DNA of 64,000 bases, taken from assembly GCA_026182355.1 (NCBI GenBank), contig JAPFBL010000068.1:2869001-2933000 (forward strand), in the 5' to 3' direction. Position numbers and translations under genes: made by a program. Below, one piece after another: positions 1-12,609 of the stretch (the stretch's first letter is position 1; every line of letters starts with the position of its first letter). The notes beneath the pieces are model-generated. The model saw nothing but the letters and a program-made list of their open reading frames with translations, searched no databases and was not told the DNA's origin. The stretch is from Hermatobates lingyangjiaoensis (taxonomy: Eukaryota; Arthropoda; Insecta; Hemiptera; Hermatobatidae).

Positions 1-21
1 GTTAGTATAATTGGTAATTAC

Positions 22-24
<3 letters not shown>

Positions 25-52
<28 letters not shown>
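25..52. repeat. (AT)n microsatellite
   Basis: Uninterrupted AT dinucleotide run. It forms the left edge of the palindromic ribozyme-bearing repeat that follows, an arrangement seen repeatedly in this window. Confidence 0.95.
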
Positions 53-59
53 TTTCACT

Positions 60-260
60 TGATAAACGGAAAGACGATCCAAACTGGACAAATAGTAGTT
101 CAAAATTGAAGATAGGTAGCACAGAAAGTAAAAGAAACACACTTATAGACTCAAATTTTTGGGTAATCCGTCTTCAAGAACTAGCCGTTGCGTCTACAAT
201 GTGCTTGGTCTCCCTTTCTCTTTTCTCCTGAAGACAGATTACCCGAAAATTATATATATT
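60..260. repeat. PLE-type palindromic repeat with paired hammerhead-like cores
   Basis: After the (AT)n run comes the edge motif ACGATCCAAACTGGAC, also found near 39.20 and 62.96 kb. A decayed reverse-strand core follows at about 151-175 (GAAA has become AAAA), and a forward core at 228-248. The two cores are partly reverse complementary, so the unit is a degraded foldback. It is a relative of the nearly perfect palindrome at 39.19-39.44 kb. No coding sequence was seen. Confidence 0.6.
228..248 (+). ncRNA. hammerhead-like ribozyme core
   Basis: CTGAAGA, a short degraded hairpin, then GAAA. The core order matches hammerhead ribozymes, but helix II is mutated compared with the 39.36 kb copy and it is probably inactive. 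Confidence 0.4.
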
Positions 261-3200
261 TTACTTGATGACGATTGTCAGTCCAAATATTGTAGTAGTG
301 AATTTTTGTGATTTTTATCTGTTTTTCATTCTGTAAATGTATTTTATATATGTATATAAACTAAACATTAATAATTAAATTATAAAATATTACTACTACT
401 ACTCCGTGGCGCTACGGCCCTTGAAGAGCTCGGGCCTCATTTATAAAATATAATAATTATATTATTTATATAATTCATATAATTTTTTTTATCTATTGAA
501 ACTTATTGGGAATATCTATGTATGAAAAAGTGATCTAGACATAATTATTAAAAACTGGCAGTTAAATAGTAGGCTACTTAACTAAAAATCTGGAGTGGCC
601 TACACTCAACTTTACTATAAGTAAACATAATATGAATCTTCTTGACAACCAATTGACTTTCAGTATTATTTGTATTTATCTATCGTTATGTATAAAATTT
701 GGTAAAGTATTATCGACTTATAGGTAATCAATTTGTTTTATTGTAGCTATAAACATTTAGTTAATGGAACAATTTTAAAACATTCATCTAGAAATATCAG
801 ACAAGTCGTTATTATTAGTATCTACCGAGACCGATAGGGCCTGAGACTCATTGAAGTCTTGAGTAGTGCATATTTTATTAATTTGCACACTAATACTAAC
901 ATCAGGAATGTAGTTTATGTGATGGAACTAATTAATTTGGGAAATACACACGTCCTGATGATCTGAGGTTAAGGTTTGAAACATGCCGTCAATTGGAGTG
1001 GAATAAGGAGAGTTATTTAGAAAGATCCACAGACTCAAGTTCAGCCATCTTTGATATGACTGCTACTAACATTTACAAAAAATTGAAATTTATATTCATC
1101 ATCCGGGTTAGTTGTTGCAAAGAAAGTAACAAAAAAAAAACATATTTAATTTAGTACAATGTGCATGGTTCGATCAGATCGAACATGTAATAATGGTATT
1201 CAGAAACGTGCTACTATATACTTGGTATAAGTATTTATCTTAAGCGCTATAGATTTTTCTATTTATTTCTGTTTTTATTTAGTTGTTTGGATGAATGTCA
1301 GAATAAAATGAGGAGACAATTCTCTGTAGAAAAGTTACTTAGAGATAGATGGAGTCTATTCAAGGAAAAGTGTTTGAAAATGTAATCTCTACCTTAACTG
1401 CTCCGGGTTAAACCAACCCTTCTTGAGGATGTAATTGTATATTGACTCCAGGTATAGTCTATCTCTGTTCATAGCTGACTTCTTTTAAATTGCCAAATGA
1501 TCAGAGAAAAGAGAAGCTTACTTCCCTCTTTCTTTTTTACATTATTGCTAAGGGAGGGAAAGTGGATTAAATGGAAATTCAATAATTGCTAAGACTGGAA
1601 TTGACGAAGAATGAAATGACGGGTGATTTTGAGGCGAGTGGCTCAAAATGTTTGTCTCCGGCCACTTTGTCTCCTTATTGCCTTTACGACTATTCCCCCT
1701 CTAGGACCAGGCCTCTTGACCCGAGTATCTGATTTTATTTACTTCACCCACCAAGAATATTTATTATTTTTGACGAAAAATTTAAAAAGAAAAGACAAAA
1801 AATAGCTTTTCTGATGGCAGTAATATTCAATATTAGCCTGACAGTAAATATCTGTTTCGTGAAAAATTAATGGCACTCTTGAATTTTTAGGGTTTGCTTT
1901 AGTTTTTCAGAATTGCTAAAAGTATGAAAATAAGGCAGGGTTACTTCAATCAAGTACTGAATTATGTATTTTTTTCCCTTTTACTCGTGGGCAATCAACA
2001 ATTTAATTGTTAAAATCAAAGTTATTTTGCCTTCTTGAATATTAAATAGTTTCAGCGGAATATTTATAATTCCTGTTCAGTCATAACGTAAGAGAGATAA
2101 TAACGCAAATTATTTCTCGATAAATCTTTTGACGAACACAAACCAGTTTATTTTTGAATTATCCTCCGATTTAAAGGAAGGTTACGAACTGCGTAAAACA
2201 AGGTTAAAACTTGCGTCCTAACTTCTCAATCCAAACAATAATTTTGAAGTATTTATTCATTCTACATAACAAATTTATTTCTTTTTTGGTTTATTATAGT
2301 TATATATTTATATGAAATTATAATTTTCAAAGAATAAAATTTAAAACGAAAAATCATTAATTAAAAAAGTTAATAAAAACTATGTGCGTTAAAATACTGA
2401 TAAAGTAATAATAAATTTATCTTTTTCAAGCAGTGAAGATGATTGTTATGCGAAATGATAAAAAAGAATGAGCAATATTTCAAGCATTTCATTTCTCTTC
2501 AATAGTAAAAAAAAAATAGCTAAATACAGTTGAATAAACGTATTTATCTCTGGTATTTAGTTCATTGAGCTTATAGAATATTTTTTAATATTTTCAATTT
2601 GGAATTTGGTTGTGAAGAATACTAGAGACAATTACTTTTAAATGCAAATTTAAATTTGAATAAATAGGCTCTGCCCTAGTGACTGTTAGGTGAAGTGGGT
2701 GAATACACTGGCTCTGCCTGTCACTCATCTCCAATACAGATGCCATCCTTGGGATTAAGGGACTCTAATCCAGGAATAGATATAAATAAAACCAACCATA
2801 CCAATAATTGAACGAAACAATCACTTTTGCTCTAAGTGTAAACCATTTAATAAATGTTAAATGCTACCATTTCGGAAAAAGTATTATTATCTATCTTTAA
2901 TCAATTTTGTTGTAAAAAAATATTCAGTTATAGTTACAATGGTGTGGAGATATGGTCAATAAAATACTTATATATTTTAATATTTCAAAATTTGAGCTAC
3001 ATCAGTTCGAAGTGTGTTCTAAAATATTATGAATATTTTATCCAGAAAGACTAAAAATATAGATTTTTATAATATTTTTTTATGCTTTTATTTTCAGTTT
3101 TATTTCATTTTTTAATGGTTAAGGAAGTCAAAATGGTCATTTTTTCATCTGTTAATGCACGCTAGTCTGGAAACATATGGTGTTACAAATCAGTTTGCAT

Positions 3201-4040
3201 GGTCGAAGCGGCATTCAGTAGGTATTCAGTAAAAACAAGTCTGTAGACATTTCAGAAGTTGGCTTTGATGCCTTGTCGCAAAGCAAACATTGTCCTACTG
3301 ATAAACAAGTTCGGTGTAATACAAGATAAGCACTAATAGTGGATTAAGTAACTAATTGTTTATTCGCGATAACGATTTCTCATCGCTTGCTTGTCTAACA
3401 TAAGGCAAAACTCAACAGTTGCTTTTATAAAGCTGCCGACTTTGTACTGAATATGTCCTTTTCACTGACTGGCATGCGAGTTAGTAAATATTAGTAAAAC
3501 TCTCTAATAGTTTTGGCATTATCTACCCTAGATCTATTACTAGGAAATAGACCTAGATATTTCAACTTAGAGATATCAGATATCAGACCCATTTAGCAAG
3601 TACAAAATTCTCATTTCTAAAATTGAATAAACCTAATATGACAGGTGCAGTTTAAATTTTATCAAATTCATCGTTAAGTAACATAATATACAAATCCTCA
3701 GAACACATTTTGTATAAGAAGTAATAAATTCATTAATTATTTCAGATATGATTGATATGTATGAGTATAACGAATGCATATAACTGCATTACCACTAAAA
3801 GTAGTAAAGAAATGAAAGATATTTTTAAATTCTTTCCAGAGTTACCTTTCTTTGTTCAACAGAACTGACAATTTCATTTAAAACTTGATAACACTCGAAA
3901 GCGTGTAAGAACCTTTTTCATTTATTTTAATACTTTTAATGATAATATTTTTAATATATGTATATACAAATTATATATTTTCTCGATCACAAGAATAACA
4001 GCAACACAGGGGATATTGAGGATTGGTAACCATAACAAAC
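261..4040. other. AT-rich non-coding DNA with a small GC-rich repeat-like piece
   Basis: No supportable gene. A (TAC)4 run at 391-404 leads into a GC-rich stretch to about 440 (GGCGCTACGGCCC...GGGCC) that resembles the end of a dispersed repeat but cannot be named. At 954-980 CTGATGA and GAAA occur without a convincing hairpin between them. The rest is simple AT-rich sequence. Confidence 0.5.
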
Positions 4041-4076
4041 ACTTTTATGCCAACATTTCACTATATTTGTCCAGCC

Positions 4077-4111
4077 CTGATGATGCTATGCAAATATAGC
4101 GAAACGTTGGC
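4077..4111 (+). ncRNA. hammerhead-like ribozyme core
   Basis: CTGATGA at 4077-4083, a 5-bp helix II (GCTAT/ATAGC) closed by a GCAAAT loop, then GAAA at 4101-4104 and CGTTGGC. This is the canonical order and spacing of a hammerhead catalytic core. The 5' flank (from about 4048, GCCAACATTTC) is a partial inverted copy, so this too is a small palindrome. Helices I and III, and cleavage, are not verified. Confidence 0.65.
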
Positions 4112-4327
4112 TTGTGTAGTGTTTGTTGTGTTGACCAGTTATCAATAACCCCTGCGTTTGCAACATATATATTAACGACCTTTCTGGTATTATCTAGATT
4201 TTCCTCACTATCATCCGTTGTTCTACAGGTAATTTCTATATATAATGGGTCAGAGACATGTGAACGTAACAAGGAAAACTACTGACATAACTAATATCAA
4301 ACAACTTTATTAAAATGCTAGCACACT

Positions 4328-4352
4328 AAAAAAAAAAAAAAAAAAAAAAAAA
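4328..4352. repeat. poly(A) run
   Basis: An A homopolymer directly adjoining the reverse-strand hammerhead-like core. It could be a retroelement tail or a slippage product. Confidence 0.85.
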
Positions 4353-4353
4353 C

Positions 4354-4380
4354 TTTCGACCATACATTGGTCATCTTCAG
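4354..4380 (-). ncRNA. hammerhead-like ribozyme core
   Basis: On the minus strand: CTGAAGA, then GACC/GGTC helix II with loop AATGTAT, then GAAA. The plus-strand flank to about 4570 (with GGTTAGGTTACC and TTGCCAACCC) resembles the flank of the 53.95 kb core, which suggests the same PLE terminal-repeat family. Confidence 0.55.
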
Positions 4381-4399
4381 GTTAAAACTATGTATCAAA

Positions 4400-7300
4400 T
4401 CTATAGTAAGTTAATATTAATCTTTAAAAACTAAACATAAATAGTGTAACAAAAAAAAACAAGAAACAAACCAGTAAGTGAAAGCAAAACCAAAGGGCAG
4501 GTTCTAGCAGGGTTGTAACAACGGTTAGGTTACCCTCACTTGTTGCCAACCCGACTAGATTCTAGGTCCTCTAATAAGTTTGAAACTAATTTCAAAAGTG
4601 GTGCTACTTGGTATAACATGTTATCCCAAGTCCATTTTAACTTCTAGATCTATTGAACCTGTATCTTTTTTTTTATTGGAAAAAATATAAACAATTGGGC
4701 AACAAACTCTTAGACTCAAATATTTTATAAACAACTAAATAATTAAAAACACGACTTAGAGCAATATCCGAAAGTACTTAGTTGATTAAACTGTATTCTA
4801 CAACTTTAATTAGTATATCTTTCTTTATGTCTTCATCTTAGGTCTGAAAGTCGCAAAGAACTATAAATGAGTAAAATAAGCATTTGCCTTTTGGTTACAT
4901 TTTGATATTAATCGTCAGTAATACAGATGTTCTTCCATAAATTTTATATTACTTTATTTTTTATCTGTTTAACACCTGATAATATTTGATTCCCTTTTTT
5001 CTTTTTTTTATCATTGGTGAAATTGAGAACTGTATGGTAATTAATAGTAATTATTTCCAATGCTCACATATAATGGATTTCATTATTGGTGCCGCTCTAT
5101 CAGAGGGTTTTTCTCATTTGCTATGTGGCACCCATTTTTGTTATTGAGGAGTCATATTACATGATCAGTAGAAAATTTTTAAAATTATGCTTTTCTAATT
5201 AATGCATTAATCACAAAAACTATTTTAATGGATTTCTATTCATTTGAAATTTAGTCTAGTAGATACTCTTGTAATACAGAAATGAGAAATATGTATACAA
5301 GTATTTAAACAACAAATAACTCTCCCATTCAATTATTGTTATTATTAAGTTACCCAGGCGCCAGCCCCGGAGGATTGTGTGTCAGATAGTTTGAAGACTT
5401 CGAATTCTCTTAAGTTGAATGAATGTTCTGCCTCAGGTGTTTGTTTCTTTGAAACTGCTAAAACACTTGATCCTTGTAATATGTTAGAAAGTTGATTGAA
5501 TTCTGCGTTTCATTATTGTATATACCATATGAATTGTCTTTTTATTCCATAGTTTGCTGTTTACAGCTATCTCTAAATAGCATTAAGTCAACTCATGTCT
5601 GCAAACGAGAAATCATCAGTTCAATGTTGTATCTTGGTTTAGCTGCAGCCCGCAACTTGGAGCCTATTATTAACCTATCACGACACTCTGCAATGCATAA
5701 TATCGCTTGGTAACTTGTGTCTTTGTAGAATAAAACTAAGACTGTTTAAGCATTCGACACTGCCTTCGAATATTAAATAACCGCGGATAAGCTTTGTGCA
5801 GTGGCGACAGAATAATTATTCAAAGTTCAAGTCTAATTCCTCAACTTCACGACATTAATTAATAAACTTGGCTTCTACACCCATGCGGCCTGAGATATAC
5901 ATACACCCAAATTTACCTATTACCACTGAAAGCCTCAGTTCAAGGATGATCTGACATCTCACTTCAATAATAAATCCTTTGTGTTGTTTCAAATTTTAAT
6001 ATTATATGTAAATTGTATTTCATCAATATATTTTTTGTCATTGTTATAACCTGAGTGCAATTGTTATTTTCGTAAAATGATTCGGGGTAAATCTGTTTTT
6101 CATCAGAAATTTGATATCTTGTTTGTATGTATAGAATATATGTGAATGAACTTTTTAAACTTGATTAAGTCGTGCTAAAGTGGAAATAATGTTTGTGGTG
6201 GGAGAATGAAGGGACAACATTTTTATTACTCCTTTACATTATTTAAAATAATTTGCTACTATGGGATTGCATTCCATCCTAATTAGTAAATGATGCCAAC
6301 TGGTAAAATGATGCACATTGTGATAAGTAAATTGTTTAAAACGATCATGTAAGGGCTCCCTTTTATTGTTTCTTATAGTAAAGCGTATTGTTTTTTTGAA
6401 CTTTAATATTTAGTATAATATTGCCTACCCGTATGCACGGTGATTATTTAACAAAAATGTTTCAGAAATCAGAACAATTGTAGTGCCTAAGGTAAAGTAT
6501 AACTTCTTATTTGGTTGAGTGACACATTGAATGATGTGTGTTTATTGCGAAAAAACTGTGACAGGCATGAGTTTTATGGGTGATAAGGAGTCCTCCTCAT
6601 CTGATGTACTGTACTGACAGCCATCAGATAGCCCCTGTCTGCTTCAATGTGCTCTTCACTTGTTATCAACTGCTGCGAATTTTATGGTGTAATAAGTGGA
6701 AGCGACTGTCCCCAGCGTTGCTCAAGCAAACAAATTAGAACACAGTATCAAAAGGGGCAATGACAACTGAACCGTCTTTCATTGATATTCAAAACTAGCC
6801 AAAATACAGACTAAGCAAAAATGTACTTATAAAAAGTCATACAAATATGAGATCTAAGCTCAAGGCTTATTTTTGTGAAAAATAATAAAAAATAGTTTAT
6901 TAACATCTATTGTAATATTAATTACTATATTTTGAATATTATTTTTAATATGACTATTGCATGATAAAAATTTCATGATTTTAGGAAATGACAATTGCCA
7001 GTAAGACACTAAAACCGACAACTATTAAGTTCCACCTTTAGTAACTTGCCCCATTTGTCCCAAATAAGTCATTTATTGGAAGAAGATTTTATTTCAAAGT
7101 AGGATGTTTATCGTTAATTGTTAATTGGTGAAAATAATTAATATTGGTATAATTAAGTACAAAAAGAAAGTGCATGTACAAACAATTTTCAATCTAAGGA
7201 AGTGCTTGTTTGTATTTGCAGTTCTGTATGAACAGCATGTTAGTCTTATCTCTTTCCTTGTAATAATAAGTTGATATAAAACAACATTCCCATCTGTGTT

Positions 7301-8320
7301 ACAAATGAGTTGTGTCAATTGGTTGTGTCGCTATTTTAATATTAAGTTTTTAAGTATGTATTTTAGCAATTTAAGTATCGCTAAATTTTCACTATACTCG
7401 TAATTGAAAATATAGGAGCAGCCATATTAAAATAAATAGTTAAAGTGATTGTCGAAGAGTATGATGCGCGTATTAAATGAAGTTTAGTTTACCTTTGACA
7501 ATTGTTTTTAAACGTATAAAATTTGTGCATTATACAATGTGATATTAAATTGTCCATGAATTGGATTTGTTTATATAAATTAGATCTGAAGGTTGAATCG
7601 ACCATTGCAGTATTTATTGTCAACAGCAGTCACAAAACAATCAAAGTAACTTCATTTTTCTTACCGATGGAAGGAATATTGCCCTTCAGTTAAGAGTAAA
7701 CATTTATTTCCACTGCTGACCCAGGGGGTTTACTCTAATCAAGTAGCCCAGTTAATAAAAGCATTGTTTATACTTGGTAAATCAATGAGTGCAGTCCAAG
7801 CCTGAAGAGGTAATGTGTTTGTTCCTATGCGCTTCGACAGACGAAGTAGTTAAAGAGCACCGTGCTTCTGACCTTGCAGCCTGAGACAATTCAGTCAACT
7901 TCCTGGAATAGTTTATCTCGCTAAATAATTACCCTCCGCAGCATTATCTGCAGTCTCCTTTATAATAACTGTATAGTGAAAAAACAAAATCATTACAATA
8001 CTTAAGTCCACGGTGATATTCCAAAAGTAAAGTTTTCTTTTTTCTTTTATATAAACACTTTGGAGCCTTGTATTATAGAATAATAACAACAGTATTTCAG
8101 GAATAGAAAAATAATATAATAAAACAAATACAAGGGAGGTTGTTGCTTTTAAACCAACCTTCAATCGAGCACTCTTCAAACTCACTGAAAGGCTTCACAC
8201 TCAATGATCAGAGCTGGCAGTGTGACTCATAGCTATTGTCCATTCATCTTCTAATATACGAACCATAATTCAGAGTTCATTTTGCATTGATAGTCCTAAT
8301 ATTGACGTACTTTTTTTTAA
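4400..8320. other. AT-rich non-coding DNA
   Basis: Long stretch with no supportable gene or named repeat. Open frames near 5.5, 7.2 and 8.0 kb have low-complexity AT-driven composition and no splice context. A short open tract on the minus strand near 6.55-6.67 kb is too short to call. Confidence 0.5.
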
Positions 8321-8326
8321 TTATAG

Positions 8327-8472
8327 ACTTCTGTAGTACATATGTTACTAAACAGTTTAGGACAGGGAACGACAGTTTTACACCATCTGCCAGAAACGGA
8401 GTGCTCAAGAAAATTCTTGGTTCAATGTCGAAATTTGTGAGAAGAACCTTCAGCCATGTCACTAATCAATGA
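8327..8472 (+). CDS. candidate 3'-terminal exon, product unknown
   Basis: A strong 3' splice site (eight T's, then AATTATAG at 8319-8326) precedes 48 open codons ending in TGA at 8470-8472. The segment is clearly more GC-rich than its flanks and uses mixed codons. The predicted tail is basic and amphipathic (GVLKKILGSMSKFVRRTF), as in a cytoplasmic C-terminus, but no family is recognised. No clear poly(A) signal follows and no upstream partner exon was found. It could be a real last exon of a plus-strand gene with large introns, or chance. A minus-strand frame overlaps it. Confidence 0.35.
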
Positions 8473-8632
8473 ATATAGTCAAACTTTGATACGTTTACTG
8501 TTGTATTAAACTAAGGTTTAATAGATAATATATTGATATTTATAACTCAATCATTGACTCAATGATTGATTTGTTCTTCAGAAGGTTTGCGAAATTTAGA
8601 GAACTAGAAAAGACGGAGAAATTCATAAGGTT

Positions 8633-9200
8633 TCCAACGACCAACGACCAACGAATATAACCGCGCACTATAGTGCACGTCGTAACTAGCAGTTCCAGAC
8701 CAGAGGCCTTCTACTGCTTGCTTACTGTGCTACTATAACTTGTAATGTCAGTAATTCATGTCAGATATAAGTTCGTCTGTGCAGTAAAGATGTCGTATTC
8801 GCGGTCATGTGGTCTTGTTGAGGTCATGGTTTTCAAGGTTTTTAGTCATCAGTTGGTAAAGTAGTCAGATAGTCAGTGGATGAAGTAATTGTTCAGTGAG
8901 GTTGTGGAAGGTTGGTGACAGGATTTAGAGTTTGTACCAGGAGGTTTGGATGAGTAGATAGTTTCTTGTCTTCATTGGTAGTAAGTCGAGTGATGTAACT
9001 ATCTATGGATTCCATTTTCAAGTCATGGTGAATATCAACATTACGGGCGTACCAAGGAGCCCTGGCTGTAAGGCGGGCACACTTATTTTGAACAATCTGG
9101 ATACACGCCTTGTTCGTTGGTGCAGCTCTAAACCAGACGGAGCATCAAGGTTTCCGGTCAGTGTGAATCTGGAAGAACTAAACTTACAAATGTTCTCATA
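8633..9200 (-). mobile_element. Jockey/CR1-like non-LTR retrotransposon, 3' end
   Basis: Read on the minus strand, the unit holds the C-terminal end of a non-LTR reverse transcriptase, about 240 bp of 3' untranslated sequence, and a terminal short tandem repeat (about three CCAACGA units at 8633-8655 on the plus strand). Short tandem tails are usual for CR1/Jockey-type elements. The 5' part is missing, as expected for 5'-truncated insertions. Similarity fades above about 9200. Confidence 0.75.
8893..9156 (-). pseudogene. non-LTR reverse transcriptase C-terminus (Jockey/CR1 type)
   Basis: The minus-strand frame ends with TGA at 8893-8895. It contains the family signature in order: VWFRAAPTNK, then IQIVQNKCARLTARAPWYAR, then NVDIHHDLKM and a downstream S/T-H-P-N segment. 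This is the conserved segment after the RT catalytic domain (the family pattern is QN-K-LR...APW-RN..IH-DL). A stop codon just before the tryptophan block, and no domain upstream, show it is a dead fragment. The family assignment comes from the motif pattern only. Confidence 0.75.
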
Positions 9201-10540
9201 AATAGACTTGGTCGACTTTGAAATGTAGTTTACTGAATTTGAGAGTAGCTCAATTTGGAACCAGAATTTATTGACCTTAGAGTTGACTTGGAAAACATTG
9301 AAAAAAGCGATTAGAGTTGAGAGTACCGGAGGGAAATTTTGAGGACTTGGAATGCCATTCCTGACAAATTTTTCTGTTTAAAAAACCTTGCTACAACTCT
9401 ACTCTCTATGTTTTCATCTACATATGCTTGTGAATCTTTATTCCCAGTTATAAACATTGTTAAGTCTCTAATCGGAGAAGCCTGATGGAGGACGCTAGTA
9501 GTTCACGAGATGGTTGTCTCTGAAGGTCACGAAGTGTAAATTGATATAAAATCTCTGTTATCAGTGCTGGAGCAGCAGAAGTCCCACTAATGATGTATTA
9601 GAAGGTGCCATACATTGACGGTTCCTTTAGATAGTGCTCTAATCCTCCCTAGCTCAAAAAGATTTTGTGCAGGTCTTCTGTCAGACTGATGTTTCATGTG
9701 AGTGACGTTTTCTTTCGAAAGTAGCCTAACCCTATGTTTAAAAAGTGTTGTGCAAATTTTTTTTACCAGATGGATATGTCATATTTGAGGTTTCCTTTTA
9801 AAAGTTGCAAACATTGTTCTTGTTTTTGGACGTTCTTTTGAAGACTAATAAATGTATTTTTCGTCATGATACAGTTGTTTTTTACTGCTTGGGTGAATTT
9901 CTCAAACAATTTTTGGTTGGCACGGAGAAGGATTTCTGTCGGAGATTTCGCCGGTTTTGGCGAAAAGAGCCCAGCCCTAGGGCCTATAATAATATACCAT
10001 GTCTTCATCTCTACAATACACATTAGTTGATGGTCAAGTGTCTTTTGTAACAAGATCTACATGGTTCCAGTCTACTACTTCCCACTATGCAGGAATAACT
10101 TAAAAAACCTGATATTTGAAAACATTTCTTTTATTCACATCTATTATATACTTTTTATGGTTTTTATATCTATTTTATTTTTTGTTTTAATGTTCACTGT
10201 TTTTATATTACAATGATTTTATTAAGCTAATCCCAATCTGATGTAAGTTGTGTTGTTCAGTTTATTTTAACAAAAACAATTACTTTTAATTTAACTGCTG
10301 ACCCTGACTTAGTAAAAGCTTTGGAAAGTTAAAAAGGGTTAGGAATGGAAATGCAATGTAGGCAGGGGGTTGTAATTGAAGAAATGTTTCTTTTATCCAA
10401 AGAATGAAATCCGATTCCCGAGTGCCTTTGGAAACAATTTGCTTTTTACCAAGAGTTAAGCTGGCCTAATAAATATTGCAACAGTCTACCTTTCTTTTGA
10501 GGAAAGAAAAGTAAAGATCAAAGATTTATTGATAATAAAG
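9200..10540. other. non-coding DNA, possible repeat debris
   Basis: It may include older parts of the retroelement at 8.6-9.2 kb but nothing clear. A GC-richer patch at 9920-9990 (CGGAGATTTCGCCGGTTTTGGCG) is open in both strands near 9.76-10.05 kb but has no recognisable motif. Confidence 0.4.
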
Positions 10541-10547
10541 TAGAAAG

Positions 10548-10718
10548 ATGAATGTGAAGAAATATGGGTTTTGTGAAAGGCTAACACAAAGAATGCAGCA
10601 TTTGCCAACTCAGCCAGAGATATTCGGTGCTTTAAACAAAATTCTCTGCGACAGACTTATGATTGACTCGTATCTAACTGAATTTCTTTCTGCTATCAGT
10701 CAGCAACTTGCCATCTAA
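10548..10718 (+). CDS. short coding-like ORF (56 aa), unknown
   Basis: ATG at 10548 opens a 56-codon frame ending in TAA at 10716-10718, with AATAAA two bases later. Codons are mixed and composition is normal (QPEIFGALNKILCDRLMIDS) in an AT-rich setting where stops are common. No family is recognised, no signal peptide or membrane segment is seen, and there is no good upstream splice acceptor. It may be a retrocopied or element-derived fragment, or chance. Confidence 0.25.
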   Translation: MNVKKYGFCERLTQRMQHLPTQPEIFGALNKILCDRLMIDSYLTEFLSAISQQLAI

Positions 10719-12285
10719 GAATAAATTGATAATAGAAAGTTCAGTAATTGCATAGTGATTGCACCAAGGTGATAACAGACCTTTACTTACTTAGAGTACT
10801 TGGAGAAATAAATGTTACGTCTAAGTTACATCAGCCTGTTGATTACTTGTAACAGTGTGTGTCAGAATAATAGAACAGTGGTGTTCACCATTTCCGTCCT
10901 TTTTTTATATTCTCTTTATTTTTCAAAACGTTCTAGCTGTTATGGTTTCATAAAACTGGAGGCGTGAAGTCATTTAAATATGTCATCTTGCCAACAGAAC
11001 CATCTGAGAGTGTTCATTATTATTTTTAATAGAGGATTAATAGGCTTCAGGTAGCTTTTTGTTTCTTCTATATTTGTATTCTTAAATTAAAATAATTTTT
11101 TGTTTTTTAAATAAGCAGTACGGATATAAGTAAATAAGTAAATCAAATGTTAATCTCATTATCAAGCATTAGAGAAGTGATGATGTAGCTAACATAGATG
11201 ATGTTTCTGTATGATGAAGTGACATTAAGCTCTAGTAAATCAGGTCACTTATATTTTGATTCACAGTCCCCCACGACAATCACAAGTCCTGCATACAAAC
11301 TCCACTATTTACTTTCTAAAAAAAGTCTACCTTATTTTTTTCCTCATCTACAAATAAAAAAATATTTCGTCTAGTTCACCATGTAAGTAATAAATTTCTC
11401 TTATCTCCGACGCAATGTTTCCATCCATAAATTATATTTTTTTGTTACTTCAGCTTTAGACTTCTTTTTTGTTTAAATCACTTTCACAATTTATCATCTA
11501 TATTTGTTGTAATGTCAGACAAATATTTAATCTGCTGAATTGTTTAACTTATAAGATAGTACTTATGATGAAGTACAGTAAGATTGTATTATGCAAGATT
11601 GTATATTTTTGTCGTTTGCTAGATTCTTGGGTCTCCTTTGAAGTAAATCTACTATCAGACAGTAGTACATTAAGTCGAAGCTTAGCCCGTGAAGTTTGCG
11701 ATGTCAAGTACTCGATACAGGTATCTATTCTAAATAAACTTAGGGGTTTCGATATAGAATACGTACATTACTGAACTTCACAGTTGATATACCTGGCACT
11801 AAAAGCAACTAAAGCACAATTTCTCGTGCACAGTCTGTGTAATTAACTAAGAAGACCAACCAAAGCTTTGTTTATATTCAATAGTATACTCTTCTGAAGT
11901 CTGGAAGGACATATATAGACTGAGTGTAAAGATATCAGTTACTAAAGAGACGCCCAGCCTCTGTAAGGTAGACTGCGTAGACCTGTATTGACCGTTCCAC
12001 TACTGCAGTGCTGTACCACACTACAGCTTGAGAAGGTAAGGTATACCATGAAAGGTGGTTTAGCTTCTTTACAAAGTATTACTATCTTTGTTGTATCAAG
12101 AGTAACACAATTTTATAATAAATGTATTCCAATTCGGTAAATGTAATGTAAATGATTTAGAATTTTTTCCTGTTAACATTGAATTTATAAAATTTATACT
12201 GCTAAAAAAAAAGGAAAAAGGTAGTGTACCTCTTATGTATTTTACTGTTTTATTGATTTCATGCAGATACATGTGATGTCCGAAA
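10719..12285. other. AT-rich non-coding DNA
   Basis: Nothing recognisable. An open plus frame at 11.47-11.77 kb has AT-driven composition and no supporting signals. Confidence 0.5.
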
Positions 12286-12314
12286 TACAAGGATGTATTT
12301 TTTACATCCTTGTA
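12286..12314. repeat. perfect 12-bp inverted repeat (hairpin)
   Basis: TACAAGGATGTA, a five-T loop, then TACATCCTTGTA: a perfect stem of 12 bp just upstream of the next foldback repeat. Function unknown. Confidence 0.85.
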
Positions 12315-12371
12315 AAATACAAGTACAATTTTTAAAACCGAACACTACATTAAACAAAAGCTTTTTTTACA

Positions 12372-12373
<2 letters not shown>

Positions 12374-12406
<33 letters not shown>

Positions 12407-12606
12407 CACTTTAACACATAGAAAAGAACACAGAAAGACACTACAAAACTCACTTCGATATTTCGACATCCGTCGTCATCGGGAAGAAGTGCGAAGTACT
12501 CGCGTTGAGAAGCAAACTGCTACTCAGTGAACTCTGTGTTCTTTTCTATGTGTTAAAGTGTTTATTGTCCACACGGACCTTTCATTTTATATATATATAT
12601 ATATAA
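12374..12606. repeat. PLE-type foldback repeat bounded by (AT)n
   Basis: (AT)n at 12374-12405, then a left arm (from AACACTTTAACACATAG) that is the reverse complement of 12530-12561. A minus-strand hammerhead-like core follows, then a unique centre of about 45 bp, the right arm, the edge dyad GTCCACACGGACC near 12568-12580, and a second (AT)n run. The plus-strand partner core is missing. Confidence 0.7.
12461..12482 (-). ncRNA. hammerhead-like ribozyme core
   Basis: Minus strand: CCGATGA (variant of CTGATGA), a short stem C-GACGGATGTC, then GAAA-TATCGAAG. It belongs to the TATCGAAGTGAGTTTT subfamily also seen at 52.4 kb. Confidence 0.45.
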
Positions 12607-12609
12607 TTT

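Noticed and set aside
954..980. CTGATGA...GAAA as another ribozyme core
   Set aside because: The intervening sequence does not form a convincing helix II.
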